Source: an uncultured Collinsella sp. (GTDB lineage: Bacteria; Actinomycetota; Coriobacteriia; Coriobacteriales; Coriobacteriaceae). Taken from it: 51,223 nt of DNA. The stretch is taken from NCBI GenBank assembly GCA_900554465.1, contig USHF01000001.1:1-51223 (forward strand). Reading direction: 5' to 3'. Below, in pieces: positions 15,802 through 24,379 of the stretch (position 1 is its first letter; every line of letters starts with the position of its first letter). The notes beneath the pieces are model-generated. The model was not told where the DNA came from. It was given only the letters and a program-made list of their open reading frames with translations, and did not search any database. The translations under genes were made by a program, and so were the position numbers.

Positions 15802-17450
15802 TGAAGGCGATCTGGCTTGCGTGCTGCGCGTGCGGCGATTACGGGCTGTTGCAGCGGGAAGTCGAGGGCCGTGATGCGGGTGCACAGGTGCTTCGCGTGG
15901 GTGACCTGGACGGGCTGGTTTCCATGGCGCGGGCGTTTCCGTCGCGCCGCGGGGCTGCCATCATCGCGGCGTCTCTGTTTGATACCGAAGATGTTCGCAA
16001 GACTGTTGCGCGCCTGACGGCCGAAGGCCGCGTGAGTCGCGTGGTCGTGTTGATAGAAGCGCTCGATCCGTCGGATATCGAGGGGCTGTTTCGCGCGGGG
16101 GCGACCGAGGTCATCGCTGCGCACAGTATATGCGGCAACGGGCGCGCGGGCGAGGGAGCGGTTGATTCCGATCGGCGCATGACGATTGAGCCCGATGCTT
16201 TTGTTGATAGGGAACCCGGGGCGCCTCGCGCTACAAGAGGCCCGCGTGTTGATGATTATGGAAAAGCGGAAGCCGAGCATGGTCGGCGCCCCCGGAACCC
16301 CCTTGTATACGATGACGCTGGAGGGCCGTCGCAGCATGCTGGCGACTCCCCGGCTGTAGATATGGGATACGTGCACGGCGTGAATCTGGCGGATGAACTC
16401 GACGAAGTTGAGGGCTTTGCCGGGTGCGGCGAGTTGTCGCCGATGCAGCATGAGCAGATTGCACAGAACGAGCCTGCCTCGCAGACCGAACAAGCTGCCA
16501 TGCCGGCTTGGACGCAGCGTGTGGTTGCGGCGGGGGAGACGGGGACGCTGTCATCGACGCCCGCCCCGCCGCTTCAGATGCCGCCGGCAGACGCCGCCGC
16601 ACCGCCGCATCGAGCTCCGGTCATCTGCGCCATTTCGGGTTCGGGCGGTTGCGGCAAGTCGACGATTGTTGCCACCATGGCACACACATCGTCGCTGTTG
16701 GGCTTGCGTGCCGCCGTGCTCGACCTGGACCTGATGTTTGGAAACCTTTACGACTTGTTAGGCGTCGATGCTCCGCGCGATATGGCGGCACTTATCGAGC
16801 CGTCGGCGGCGGGCGTGCTCGCCGAGCCGGATATCGTAGCCGCTTCGATGCGCGTGGCGCCGGGCGTTACGCTCTGGGGTCCCGTCGCGGCGCCCGAGCA
16901 AGCCGAGCTCATGGCACGTCCGGTGGAGCTACTGCTTGATGTCCTGCGTCGCGAATCCGACGTGGTCTTTATCGATACCTCGGTCTTTTGGGGCGACGCC
17001 GTGGCGGCTGCGGTGGCAGCGAGCGACCGTTGCCTGGTCGTTGGCGATGCGGCGGTGTCGTCCGCGACATCGGCGTCGCGCGTCATTGAACTGGCAAGTC
17101 GAGTAGGTGTGCCGCGCACGCGCATGAGCGCCGTGTTCAACCGGTTCGGTGCGCGCGGGGCAGACGAGGACGTCGCCATGCGCTTTGAGATTGCCTGTGC
17201 GTTGAGCTCCAAGATTCGTATCGCCGATGGCGGGCAGGATCTCGCCGCGCTCATGGCGTTTGGGCGCGCTGACGAGGCAGTGGGGCAGACCAGCGCTTTT
17301 GCGACCAGCGTGCGCGAGGCCACGCGCGAGATGCTCGTGGAACTGGGGTGCGCCGTCGGTCCTTGGAGCGATATGGTCGCCGACCGTGCAACACGCACCG
17401 AACGCCCGCGTATTCGCCTTCCCTGGTCGCGCGAGGGTGATCAGCGATGA
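15801..17450 (+). CDS. Tad pilus localisation ATPase CpaE/TadZ-like
   Basis: 549 residues. The N-terminal ~110 residues look like an atypical receiver domain (RVSRVVVLIEALDPSDIEGLFRAGATEVIAA). A low-complexity linker of about 150 residues rich in Pro, Ala and Glu follows, then a MinD/ParA-type ATPase with deviant Walker A SGSGGCGKST (~279-288) and DLDLMFGNLYDLLG. TadZ/CpaE recruits the pilus machine to a cell pole or site. It overlaps cpaB and the CpaF gene by a few bases each (ATGA junction at 17447). A GTG three bases upstream is an equal alternative start. Confidence 0.85.
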   Translation: MKAIWLACCACGDYGLLQREVEGRDAGAQVLRVGDLDGLVSMARAFPSRRGAAIIAASLFDTEDVRKTVARLTAEGRVSRVVVLIEALDPSDIEGLFRAGATEVIAAHSICGNGRAGEGAVDSDRRMTIEPDAFVDREPGAPRATRGPRVDDYGKAEAEHGRRPRNPLVYDDAGGPSQHAGDSPAVDMGYVHGVNLADELDEVEGFAGCGELSPMQHEQIAQNEPASQTEQAAMPAWTQRVVAAGETGTLSSTPAPPLQMPPADAAAPPHRAPVICAISGSGGCGKSTIVATMAHTSSLLGLRAAVLDLDLMFGNLYDLLGVDAPRDMAALIEPSAAGVLAEPDIVAASMRVAPGVTLWGPVAAPEQAELMARPVELLLDVLRRESDVVFIDTSVFWGDAVAAAVAASDRCLVVGDAAVSSATSASRVIELASRVGVPRTRMSAVFNRFGARGADEDVAMRFEIACALSSKIRIADGGQDLAALMAFGRADEAVGQTSAFATSVREATREMLVELGCAVGPWSDMVADRATRTERPRIRLPWSREGDQR

Positions 17451-18775
17451 GCCTGCAAACGAGGATTAAGGCTGCCGGCGCTGCAGCGACGGCAGCGCCT
17501 GTAGATGCGGGGCGTCGCCGCGCGGTGAAACGACGCACCAAGCGCGCCGTAATGGACCGCATGGGTTACGACGAAGTGGCGCGTATCAGCGCCTATATCG
17601 ACCCGGCACTTGCCCGCTCGGAATTGCGTCCCGCGGTGGAGGCGGCGCTCAATGTTGAGGAGCCGACCGATCTCGCGACGCCCGAGCGCGAGACCATCAT
17701 CGACGAGATTTTGGATGATGTGGTGGGCTTGGGGCCGTTGCAGCCGCTCATCGAGGACGACACCGTTACCGAGATCATGATCAACGGCTGCCGCTCGGCT
17801 TTCTTTGAACGCGGCGGCGTTTTGTATCCCATCGAGCACGCGTTTGAGGACGACGAGCAGATCCGTGTGCTCATCGACCGCATCATCTCGCCGCTCGGCC
17901 GTCGTATCGACGAGCGTAGCCCCATCGTCAACGCCCGCCTCAAGACGGGTTATCGCGTCAACGCGGTGATTCCGCCTGTGGCGATTGACGGACCGATTCT
18001 CACCATCCGAAAGTTCTCGGACCGCATCTGCTCGCTGGACGAGCTCGTGGGGCTGGGGTCGCTGCCGCTTTGGTATGCGCAGCTGCTGTCGTGCGCGGTG
18101 TCGCTGCGACAGGACCTGGCGGTTGCGGGAGGCACGGGATCTGGTAAGACCACCCTGCTCAACGCGTTGTCATGCGAGATTTCCACCGGCGAGCGCATCG
18201 TGACGATCGAGGACTCTGCCGAGCTCAAGTTTGCACATCATCCGCACGTGGTGCGACTAGAGGCGCGCGAGGCTTCAATTGAGGGTGAGGGCGCGGTGAC
18301 GATCCGCGACCTGGTAACTAATGCCCTGCGCATGCGCCCCGACCGCATCGTGGTGGGCGAGGTGCGCGGTGCCGAGTGCTGCGACATGTTGCAGGCCATG
18401 AACACGGGCCACGATGGGTCGCTCACCACACTTCATGCGGGTTCAGAACAGGAGACCGTGGTGCGTCTGACGTTGCTTGCACGTTATGGCATCGATCTGC
18501 CGAGTGAGCTCATCGAGGAGCAGATCGCCATGGCGCTCGACGGCATCGTGATGTCCGAGCGCCACGCCGATGGCAGGCGCTTTGTGGCCTCATATTCGGG
18601 GGTTCACCGCGGCGTGTCGGGCGGTGTTGAGCTCGAACGCTATGTGACTTTCGATGCTGCCGAGCGCATCTGGACGCTCGACCGCGAGCCGCCGTTTATC
18701 GCAGAAGGCCTGCGGTCGGGGACGCTCACACAAGAGGAGGTGGACGAATGGAGATCACTGTGCCCCTCGTCGTAG
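17447..18775 (+). CDS. cpaF: Tad pilus assembly ATPase CpaF/TadA
   Basis: 442 residues, secretion-type hexameric ATPase (VirB11/PulE family) that drives Flp pilus extension and perhaps retraction. Seen: N-terminal all-alpha region, IMINGCRSAFFERGG, a conserved RIDERSPIVNARLKTGYRVNAVIPP block, Walker A GGTGSGKTT (~228-236), Asp box RIVTIEDSAELKF, Walker B with RPDRIVVGEVRGAE, and His box TGHDGSLTTLHAG. Its 3' end overlaps the TadB-like gene by 28 bases. Length is normal for the family. Confidence 0.95.
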   Translation: MSLQTRIKAAGAAATAAPVDAGRRRAVKRRTKRAVMDRMGYDEVARISAYIDPALARSELRPAVEAALNVEEPTDLATPERETIIDEILDDVVGLGPLQPLIEDDTVTEIMINGCRSAFFERGGVLYPIEHAFEDDEQIRVLIDRIISPLGRRIDERSPIVNARLKTGYRVNAVIPPVAIDGPILTIRKFSDRICSLDELVGLGSLPLWYAQLLSCAVSLRQDLAVAGGTGSGKTTLLNALSCEISTGERIVTIEDSAELKFAHHPHVVRLEAREASIEGEGAVTIRDLVTNALRMRPDRIVVGEVRGAECCDMLQAMNTGHDGSLTTLHAGSEQETVVRLTLLARYGIDLPSELIEEQIAMALDGIVMSERHADGRRFVASYSGVHRGVSGGVELERYVTFDAAERIWTLDREPPFIAEGLRSGTLTQEEVDEWRSLCPSS

Positions 18776-19674
18776 GGGGCTTGGCAGGGCTTTCTGTCGC
18801 GACGGCGTGCGGGGCGGAACCTCGTGTGCCGCAGGTACCGCCGGCGGAGTTGGCACGTCAGGCGCTCGAGACGGTGGCAGAGAAGCTGCCGCGTGAGCTG
18901 GTGGAAAACGATCTGCTGAAAAAGATCGCCCGTTCGTGGGCATCGCTGGCTCCGGCGCATCGCCTTGGCCTCGTGATCGAAGATGCTTCGGGACGTTTGG
19001 CGTTTCTGCTGCTGTCGAGCGGTGTCTGCTGCGTTTTACTAACGATGGTGTCGTTATCGCCCCTCGGATTTGCCTTGGGACTTGTTGCTCCGTTTACCGT
19101 TGGTGCCGCTCGGGATGGCTTTGAGAGCCGGCGCGAGCAACACGATGCAGAAGAGGCAATGCCCGAGGCGTTTACCGCACTTTCCATGTCGCTTGCCTCG
19201 GGACATTCGCTGGCCCAGGGCATGCGCTTTGTGGGCGCTCATGCGCAAGAGCCAGTGCATACCGAGTTTTTGCGGGTGGCGGCGGCGATCGATTGCGGCA
19301 TCTCGGCGACCGACGCGCTCGATGACTTGCTCGTGCGTATCGACGCCCCCGGTCTTTCGCTTGTGACCTTGGCGCTTAAGGTGTCTCAGCGCACCGGCGC
19401 TCCGCTTGCCGACTTACTGTCCGAGGCGTCGAGCATGGTGGGGGAGCGCATTGAGCTCAAGCGCCGCCTGGATGTTAAGACGTCGCAGGCTCGCATGTCT
19501 GCGCATATGGTCGCGGCGATGCCGGCGGGCATGTGCGCGGTGTTGGCGCTGCTTTCGGCAGATTTTCGTCGCGGTCTTGCGACGCCCGCCGGCGCGGGCG
19601 CTGTGGTGCTGGGTCTTGCCCTCAACGCCGTTGCCCTGGTGGTTATCCGGCGCATTATGCGGGTGGAGCTATGA
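18748..19674 (+). CDS. tadB: Tad pilus inner-membrane platform protein TadB-like
   Basis: 308 residues, integral membrane protein with a type II secretion F domain. Seen: membrane segments around residues 90-125 and at the C-terminus (two helices at ~255-300), with the cytoplasmic T2SSF helical core between them (MPEAFTALSMSLASGHSLAQGMRFVG and VSQRTGAPLADLLSEASSMV). TadB and TadC form the platform on which CpaF acts. The ATG at 18748 follows AGAGGAGG and lies within the end of cpaF. Confidence 0.88.
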   Translation: MEITVPLVVGGLAGLSVATACGAEPRVPQVPPAELARQALETVAEKLPRELVENDLLKKIARSWASLAPAHRLGLVIEDASGRLAFLLLSSGVCCVLLTMVSLSPLGFALGLVAPFTVGAARDGFESRREQHDAEEAMPEAFTALSMSLASGHSLAQGMRFVGAHAQEPVHTEFLRVAAAIDCGISATDALDDLLVRIDAPGLSLVTLALKVSQRTGAPLADLLSEASSMVGERIELKRRLDVKTSQARMSAHMVAAMPAGMCAVLALLSADFRRGLATPAGAGAVVLGLALNAVALVVIRRIMRVEL

Positions 19675-20312
19675 GCGCCCCGGTTGCAGTTGCGGCTTGC
19701 CTGTGCGCCCTGAGTGTATTTGTCGCGACGGGTTTGGATCGGGCGGATGCACGCAAGATCGCAGGGGCCTGCAAGCGCGAGGCGGTGCTGGTCGCTGCCG
19801 CAGGTCGCTCGGTGGTCGATGCTCTGACCGCGCGAGTGAAGGGCGCGGTTGGAGCGGGCGGCCCGGCGCGAGTGTCGCTCGGCGAAGTTTCCGAGATGAT
19901 CGATGTTGTGCGCTTGGGTCTTTCGGCCGGTCTTTCGTTTGATGCGGCGCTTGAGATTTTCTGCGCCAACCGCCGGTCAGTGCTGGCTCTTCGCCTTGAG
20001 CGCGCCTGCATGGCGTGGCAGGTGGGCGTGGGCACGCGTGAGGACGAGCTGTTGGCCGCCGCGCGCGACCTGGACGTGCGAGCGCTCGAGACCTTTGCCA
20101 TCACGGTGGGGCAGGCGCTCGTCCTGGGTGCCCCACTTGCCGAGACGCTGGCCGCTCAAAGTCGCGAGATCCGTGCGGCTCATCGCGCCGCGGTCGAGCG
20201 CGAGATCGAGCGTGCGCCCGTCAAGCTGCTGATTCCCACCGGCACGCTCATCTTGCCGGCGTTGCTTCTGTCCATATTGGGCCCGCTGCTGGGAGCAGGC
20301 GGGATGATGTAG
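19671..20312 (+). CDS. tadC: Tad pilus inner-membrane platform protein TadC-like
   Basis: 213 residues, with an ATGA overlap with the stop of the TadB gene. A T2SSF-type helical core is visible (ISEMIDVVRLGLSAGLSFDAALEIF-like segment, then ETFAITVGQALVLGAPLAETLAAQS), followed by the C-terminal TadC hallmark APVKLLIPTGTLILPALLLS and a terminal membrane helix. It is shorter than typical TadC (~300), with a single N-terminal helix, so the N-terminal membrane domain is reduced. Confidence 0.85.
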   Translation: MSAPVAVAACLCALSVFVATGLDRADARKIAGACKREAVLVAAAGRSVVDALTARVKGAVGAGGPARVSLGEVSEMIDVVRLGLSAGLSFDAALEIFCANRRSVLALRLERACMAWQVGVGTREDELLAAARDLDVRALETFAITVGQALVLGAPLAETLAAQSREIRAAHRAAVEREIERAPVKLLIPTGTLILPALLLSILGPLLGAGGMM

Positions 20313-20322
20313 GGAGGAATAT

Positions 20323-20556
20323 ATGAACACGATGACCAACATTGCGGGCAAGGCTTGGAGCTGGGCTTTTTGCCGGACAATCCGCGCTCGCCAGCGTGCC
20401 AAGGCGCTGTTGCGGGAGGAGAGCGCGCAGGGCACTACCGAATACGCCATCTTGGTCGGTGTACTCGTAGTGATTGCGATTATCGCCATCGTCGCGTTTA
20501 AGAGCAAAGTCGAAGAACTATGGAACGCGATCAAAGACGGCATCAACAGCCTGTAG
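20323..20556 (+). CDS. flp: Flp-type major pilin candidate
   Basis: 77 residues. A basic leader is followed by EESAQGTTEYAILVGVLVV: a class III (Flp) signal in which Glu-Tyr lies at the expected place before one hydrophobic helix. With Glu at mature position +5, cleavage would fall after Ser rather than the canonical Gly; that is inferred. The good ribosome-binding site AGGGAGG precedes ATG 20323. The leader is unusually long (about 34 residues). It directly follows tadC, as in other Gram-positive tad loci. Confidence 0.88.
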   Translation: MNTMTNIAGKAWSWAFCRTIRARQRAKALLREESAQGTTEYAILVGVLVVIAIIAIVAFKSKVEELWNAIKDGINSL

Positions 20557-21083
20557 GAGGCAGGCGTCCTGTTGGTTCGCCGCTGGTGCTCGTCTGTTTG
20601 CTCGTGGCAATAGCGGTGACGCTTTGGGGGCTGGGTGCTGCGCGGCAGCAGCGTCCAGGCGCTACTGCCGATTTGGGATCGGGCTCGGCGGCGATGTCAC
20701 AAGCGGAAGGCACGGGGGCGATGGGCGGTCAGAATGCCGCCGTCACGGCTCAGACCTTTTTGCAGGCACTCGACGAGCGGGCCGCCAGCGCGACGGAGCC
20801 GTCTGTAGACAACGCGATCGCGGTTCGGCTCGCATGGTCCGAGGACCGGCCGATGACCGAGGCAGCGGCAGACCTGCTGCGCGCCTACCGCGAAGTGCCC
20901 ACGGCCCAGCTCGCCCTGAGCGGCTATCTCGATATTAAGGGCAACGTATGGGGCGCCATCGTGCGCGATGGGCGAGGCTGGGTCGACATGGTGACGGTTG
21001 CTGCTGATGCCGGCGATGCCTCGTGCCGCCTGCGTGCCGTGCGTCTGGTTCCGCAAACAATGGAGTCAAAGGAGGGGTCGTGA
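20520..21083 (+). CDS. Uncharacterised membrane-anchored protein in the tad operon
   Basis: 187 residues if started at ATG 20520, which overlaps the pilin gene by 37 bases. A strong AGGAGG lies at 20555-20560, in which case a shorter product from a non-ATG codon near 20583-20586 is possible; the start is uncertain. One N-terminal membrane helix (SPLVLVCLLVAIAVTLWGLGAA) precedes an Ala/Gly/Ser-rich linker and an extracellular domain (TFLQALDERAASATEPSVDNAIAVRLAW..., GYLDIKGNVWGAIVRDGRGWVDMVTV). I do not recognise a family. Its position between two Flp-like pilins suggests a pilus accessory or minor component. Confidence 0.6.
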   Translation: MERDQRRHQQPVGGRRPVGSPLVLVCLLVAIAVTLWGLGAARQQRPGATADLGSGSAAMSQAEGTGAMGGQNAAVTAQTFLQALDERAASATEPSVDNAIAVRLAWSEDRPMTEAAADLLRAYREVPTAQLALSGYLDIKGNVWGAIVRDGRGWVDMVTVAADAGDASCRLRAVRLVPQTMESKEGS

Positions 21084-21084
21084 A

Positions 21085-21303
21085 ATGCATGGTGTCCTGC
21101 GTGAGGAATCTGCTCAGTCGACCGTCGAATACGCCATCGTCACCGTGGCGCTGTTGTCGATTGTGCTGGCGATTGCGGGGCTTTGGCGCGCTGGCACCGA
21201 TGGACGCTTGGCGGCACTGGTTGAGCGGGCAGCGTCCCATGGCGTCGCCCCATCGTCGGTTATCGATGCCGCGACGGGCGCCAAGGACATTGCTCTGTAT
21301 TGA
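21085..21303 (+). CDS. Second Flp-like minor pilin
   Basis: 72 residues from ATG 21085, close after AAAGGAGGGG. The N-terminus MHGVLREESAQSTVEYAIVTVALLSIVLAIAG repeats the EESAQ-T-EYAI signal of the first pilin, with one hydrophobic helix and a short C-terminal domain (GRLAALVERAASHGVAPSSVIDAATG). The very short leader contrasts with the first pilin. Likely a minor pilin or pseudopilin processed by the same peptidase. Confidence 0.8.
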   Translation: MHGVLREESAQSTVEYAIVTVALLSIVLAIAGLWRAGTDGRLAALVERAASHGVAPSSVIDAATGAKDIALY

Positions 21304-21778
21304 TATCGCGTGCGAGGATCGGGCGCAGTCTACGGTTGAGGCCGCCTTTTTGCTGCCGACGTTTTTGACGCTCATCCTGCTGGCGCTGCAGCCGGTATGC
21401 CTGCTCTATACGCGCGCGGTCATGGAGTCTGCCGCCGCCGAGACCGCGCGGCTTATGACCACGACGACGGTGGAGGACGACGATGACCTTAAGGAGTTCA
21501 CTCGCCGCAGACTTGCCGCGGTGCCCAACGTCTCGATTTTTCATGCCGGCGGGCCGCTGTCGTGGAATATCGAGTTGGGGCGGGCCGGTGCCGGCGGCGT
21601 TTCGTCCGTGTCTGTTTCCGGCGAGGTCAAGCCGTTGCCTGTGATCGGTGCGTTTGCGCAGGCTATGGGTGGTACCGCCGAGGGCGGCTACGTTGAGCTC
21701 AAGGTCGATGTCTCGTATCAATCGCGTCCCGAATGGCTGGAGGGAGATTATGATTCGTGGATTGCTGCATGGGATTAA
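21266..21778 (+). CDS. TadE-like pseudopilin
   Basis: About 170 residues. The recognisable part begins CEDRAQSTVEAAFLLPTFLTLILLALQP, the TadE-type signal (RAQ-T-VE-A) and helix, followed by an extracellular domain with IELGRAGAGGVSSVSVSG and YVELKVDVSYQSRPEW. The only in-frame ATG near the signal is 21266, inside the preceding gene and without an obvious ribosome-binding site; an ATT at 21299 would be a rarer alternative. Next gene overlaps by 29 bases. Confidence 0.75.
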   Translation: MPRRAPRTLLCIDIACEDRAQSTVEAAFLLPTFLTLILLALQPVCLLYTRAVMESAAAETARLMTTTTVEDDDDLKEFTRRRLAAVPNVSIFHAGGPLSWNIELGRAGAGGVSSVSVSGEVKPLPVIGAFAQAMGGTAEGGYVELKVDVSYQSRPEWLEGDYDSWIAAWD

Positions 21779-23903
21779 GCGTTTCTGGTCTAGACGCGTT
21801 TTGACGCACCGTCCGAGCTGCCATCGCAAGCGAGGCGGCTTTATGGGTCGAGCCGGTGTCGATCTGTTTATCGAAGATGGCGCCTATACCACGCTTTCTT
21901 CTGCCGTGGTCATCCTAGTGGTGCTCACATTGTTGTTTTCGTCGACCGCGGCGATATGGAGCATGTCGCGTGCCGGGGATACTCAGGTGGCGGCTGATAG
22001 TGGCGCGCTGGCGGGTGCCAACGTAGTGTCGTCCTATCACACGGCTGCCACGGTGGTTGATGCGAGCATCTTGAGTCTGGGGCTGGCGGGGTTTGCCACG
22101 ATCGGGACGGGCCTGGTCGCCATCCTCATCCCGGGTGCCGAGCCGGTTGCCGGCAATATGGTCGACACCGGGATTGAGATCATTAAAACGCGCAACAAGT
22201 TTGCCAAAAGCGCATCGGAAGGCTTACAGAAAATCGAGACGGCTCTGCCGTATCTGATCGCCGCGCGTGCCACGCAGACGGTGTCGGCGCAGGATACCGA
22301 TAGTGTGACCTATACCGGTACGGCGCTTGCCGTGCCCAGGACATCCGAGTCTGACTTCGCTGCGCTCAAAGGATCAGAGATCTCGACCGATACCATTAAA
22401 GACACATCAGATGATTTAGAGGGTGCGGCCGAGGAGCTGCGGAAGGCTTCTGAGGACACGGCGAAGGCTAAAGAGCGTGCTTGGCTGGCGGATTGTGGTG
22501 GGTCTGACAAGGGCTCGGTCGGCAGCTGTTCTTGCATGTGGGAGCGTGCGAAAAGCCTAACGGATCTCTCCGGTGTTCAAAATCCGCATTACTCATCGAG
22601 CGTTACGTGGGAGCCCCAAGTTGCCCTTGATCGCGCGAAGGACTACTACCATTGGCGTCTGACAAATGAGAAGCCCCACGGCTCGAGTGTCGAGATGAAG
22701 GCAGAGTCTGCGGCGCGTAAGGCGTTTTATACCTATGCGAGCGCGGAGGTCGATCGGGCGCATATAACCGAGAACGGAGACAGGGTTTCCTCCTATATTC
22801 CGCTGCTGCCGCGCAACTCTGATGAGGTTCGGGCGACGGAACTCTATACCGATGCGGTGTGGCCGACTAGCGTGAACGATGACAAGGCGTATCTGCATTA
22901 CGGGACGACCTGCCCTAACTATAAGAAAGGGACGCCGAGCGGATTTGCTTCGGTTGCCGATTACGATGGACAGGATAAATGCAGCAAATGCCATTTTGGC
23001 GTTTTGTCGCTTGGTGCTGTTGCGGCGCCTTCAACCTCTATCGAAAACGGCTTCGAATATCACTTCGACGAGTTCAAAAAGGCCTTGGAGGAATACGTCA
23101 AATGTCGGAACAAAGAGCTTGAGCTCATGCGTCAGACCGAGGATGAGGCCGACCGTGCGAGCAATGCGTTTGACCAGGCCATTAAAGCGCTTTCGGGCGA
23201 GCGTCCGCGTATCGCTCCGCCCGGTCGCAACGGCGTGGTTGCCTTTGCGGTTTCGGGTGCCATCTCGAGCCCCGATGAGCTCAACTCTTCGTTTAACACG
23301 GCAGTCAGGCTTGGCGATCGCGGTGCCATCTCTGCCGCGGTGCTGGCGCCCGATGAGGCGACGGCGCAAAACAACGTGCTTTCGCGATTTTTCTCGACAT
23401 TGAAGGAACGCTCGGGTGGCGTTGCCGGCGTACTCGATGGCGTCATGGATGTCTGGGGACGGCTGCTTGTGGGATACGGAGACATCCAAGGTTCGGCCGA
23501 CGAACTTATGGACGAGATGATTAAAGGCCTAGGAGGGGGCAGCGGCGCGTTGGGCTCCATCGCATCGTGGCTCGGCGATACCGTTTCGGCGTCCGTGGCG
23601 GCGCTGGGTTTGGAACCGTGCGACTTGCGCCTGCGAAAGCCGGTGCTGACTGATTCCGCCAACGTCATTAAGAGCCCGGGGTCTGACATTGCTGGTCTCT
23701 CTCAAGCGCAAGACAAACTGCGAAGTATTCCGTTGGGCGTGACCGATCCCAAGGCGCTTTGCGAGGCGTTGGAATATCAAGTCGAACGCACCATCAGCGG
23801 TACGGTGTTCACGCTTGCGGAGATTCCTCTGCCCGGCGGCGGCTCCATCCCGCTCACCGTCGATGTCGCCACGCTGGTTGGCGCTCTGGGCGGTGGGTCG
23901 TAA
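21750..23903 (+). CDS. Large TadG-like pilus-associated protein
   Basis: 717 residues from ATG 21750 after GGAGGGAG. The N-terminal Tad domain is recognisable: a membrane helix (TTLSSAVVILVVLTLLFSSTAAIWS) followed by SRAGDTQVAADSGALAGANVV, the typical TadG/TadE-F-like pattern. The rest is far longer than usual and not recognised. It includes a cysteine-bearing stretch (CGGSDKGSVGSCSC, later CPNYKK and CSKCHFG) that could bind metal or form disulphides outside the cell, helical segments rich in Glu/Lys/Ala, and a Gly-rich region near GGGSGALGS. Stop and next start overlap (TAATG). Probably a surface-exposed pilus component. Confidence 0.7.
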   Translation: MIRGLLHGIKRFWSRRVLTHRPSCHRKRGGFMGRAGVDLFIEDGAYTTLSSAVVILVVLTLLFSSTAAIWSMSRAGDTQVAADSGALAGANVVSSYHTAATVVDASILSLGLAGFATIGTGLVAILIPGAEPVAGNMVDTGIEIIKTRNKFAKSASEGLQKIETALPYLIAARATQTVSAQDTDSVTYTGTALAVPRTSESDFAALKGSEISTDTIKDTSDDLEGAAEELRKASEDTAKAKERAWLADCGGSDKGSVGSCSCMWERAKSLTDLSGVQNPHYSSSVTWEPQVALDRAKDYYHWRLTNEKPHGSSVEMKAESAARKAFYTYASAEVDRAHITENGDRVSSYIPLLPRNSDEVRATELYTDAVWPTSVNDDKAYLHYGTTCPNYKKGTPSGFASVADYDGQDKCSKCHFGVLSLGAVAAPSTSIENGFEYHFDEFKKALEEYVKCRNKELELMRQTEDEADRASNAFDQAIKALSGERPRIAPPGRNGVVAFAVSGAISSPDELNSSFNTAVRLGDRGAISAAVLAPDEATAQNNVLSRFFSTLKERSGGVAGVLDGVMDVWGRLLVGYGDIQGSADELMDEMIKGLGGGSGALGSIASWLGDTVSASVAALGLEPCDLRLRKPVLTDSANVIKSPGSDIAGLSQAQDKLRSIPLGVTDPKALCEALEYQVERTISGTVFTLAEIPLPGGGSIPLTVDVATLVGALGGGS

Positions 23904-24379
23904 TGAGTATCCGCATGCGTCTGCGCGAGGAGCGCGCCCAAGCGACGGTGGAGATAGCAGTGGTTACGCCCGTTTTGCTGGTGCTGGCACTCATCGTATA
24001 CAACGTCATGATCTATGCCAGCGCTGTCGCGCGCTTCGACCGCGTGGTGCCCGACATCGTGTTGGCGCACGCCGTGGCGCCGAGCGGGGAGGGCGACGAA
24101 AGCTCTGTCGATGCCTCGGCGACGGTCCGGACTCAAATTCTGAATGCCATGGAAGGCTATGACTTGCAGATCGAAGTGTCGAGCGAGCAAGGCGCGGAGG
24201 CATCGGATGGTGGCCTGCTCTCCCTATCCGGTACGTTTAGGACCTACACCTGCACCATGCACTATGAGCCGTGGCCGACTTCTCTCAGCATCGCTGGCGT
24301 TCCGCTGGGGGCGCCGACAACGTTGTCGCACGAGCGCGCGGTGACGGTCGATCCATGGCGTCCGGGGGTGGTCATGTGA
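23903..24379 (+). CDS. TadE/TadF-like pseudopilin
   Basis: 158 residues. N-terminal MSIRMRLREERAQATVEIAVVTPVLLVLALIVYNVMIYA shows the RAQ-TVE-A signal and single helix of the TadE/F group. A small exported domain follows (GYDLQIEVSSEQGAEASDGGLLSLSGTFRTYTCTMHYEPWP). This is the fourth short protein with such a signal in the operon. The start overlaps the preceding stop and the end overlaps the DUF192 gene (GTGA). Confidence 0.8.
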   Translation: MSIRMRLREERAQATVEIAVVTPVLLVLALIVYNVMIYASAVARFDRVVPDIVLAHAVAPSGEGDESSVDASATVRTQILNAMEGYDLQIEVSSEQGAEASDGGLLSLSGTFRTYTCTMHYEPWPTSLSIAGVPLGAPTTLSHERAVTVDPWRPGVVM

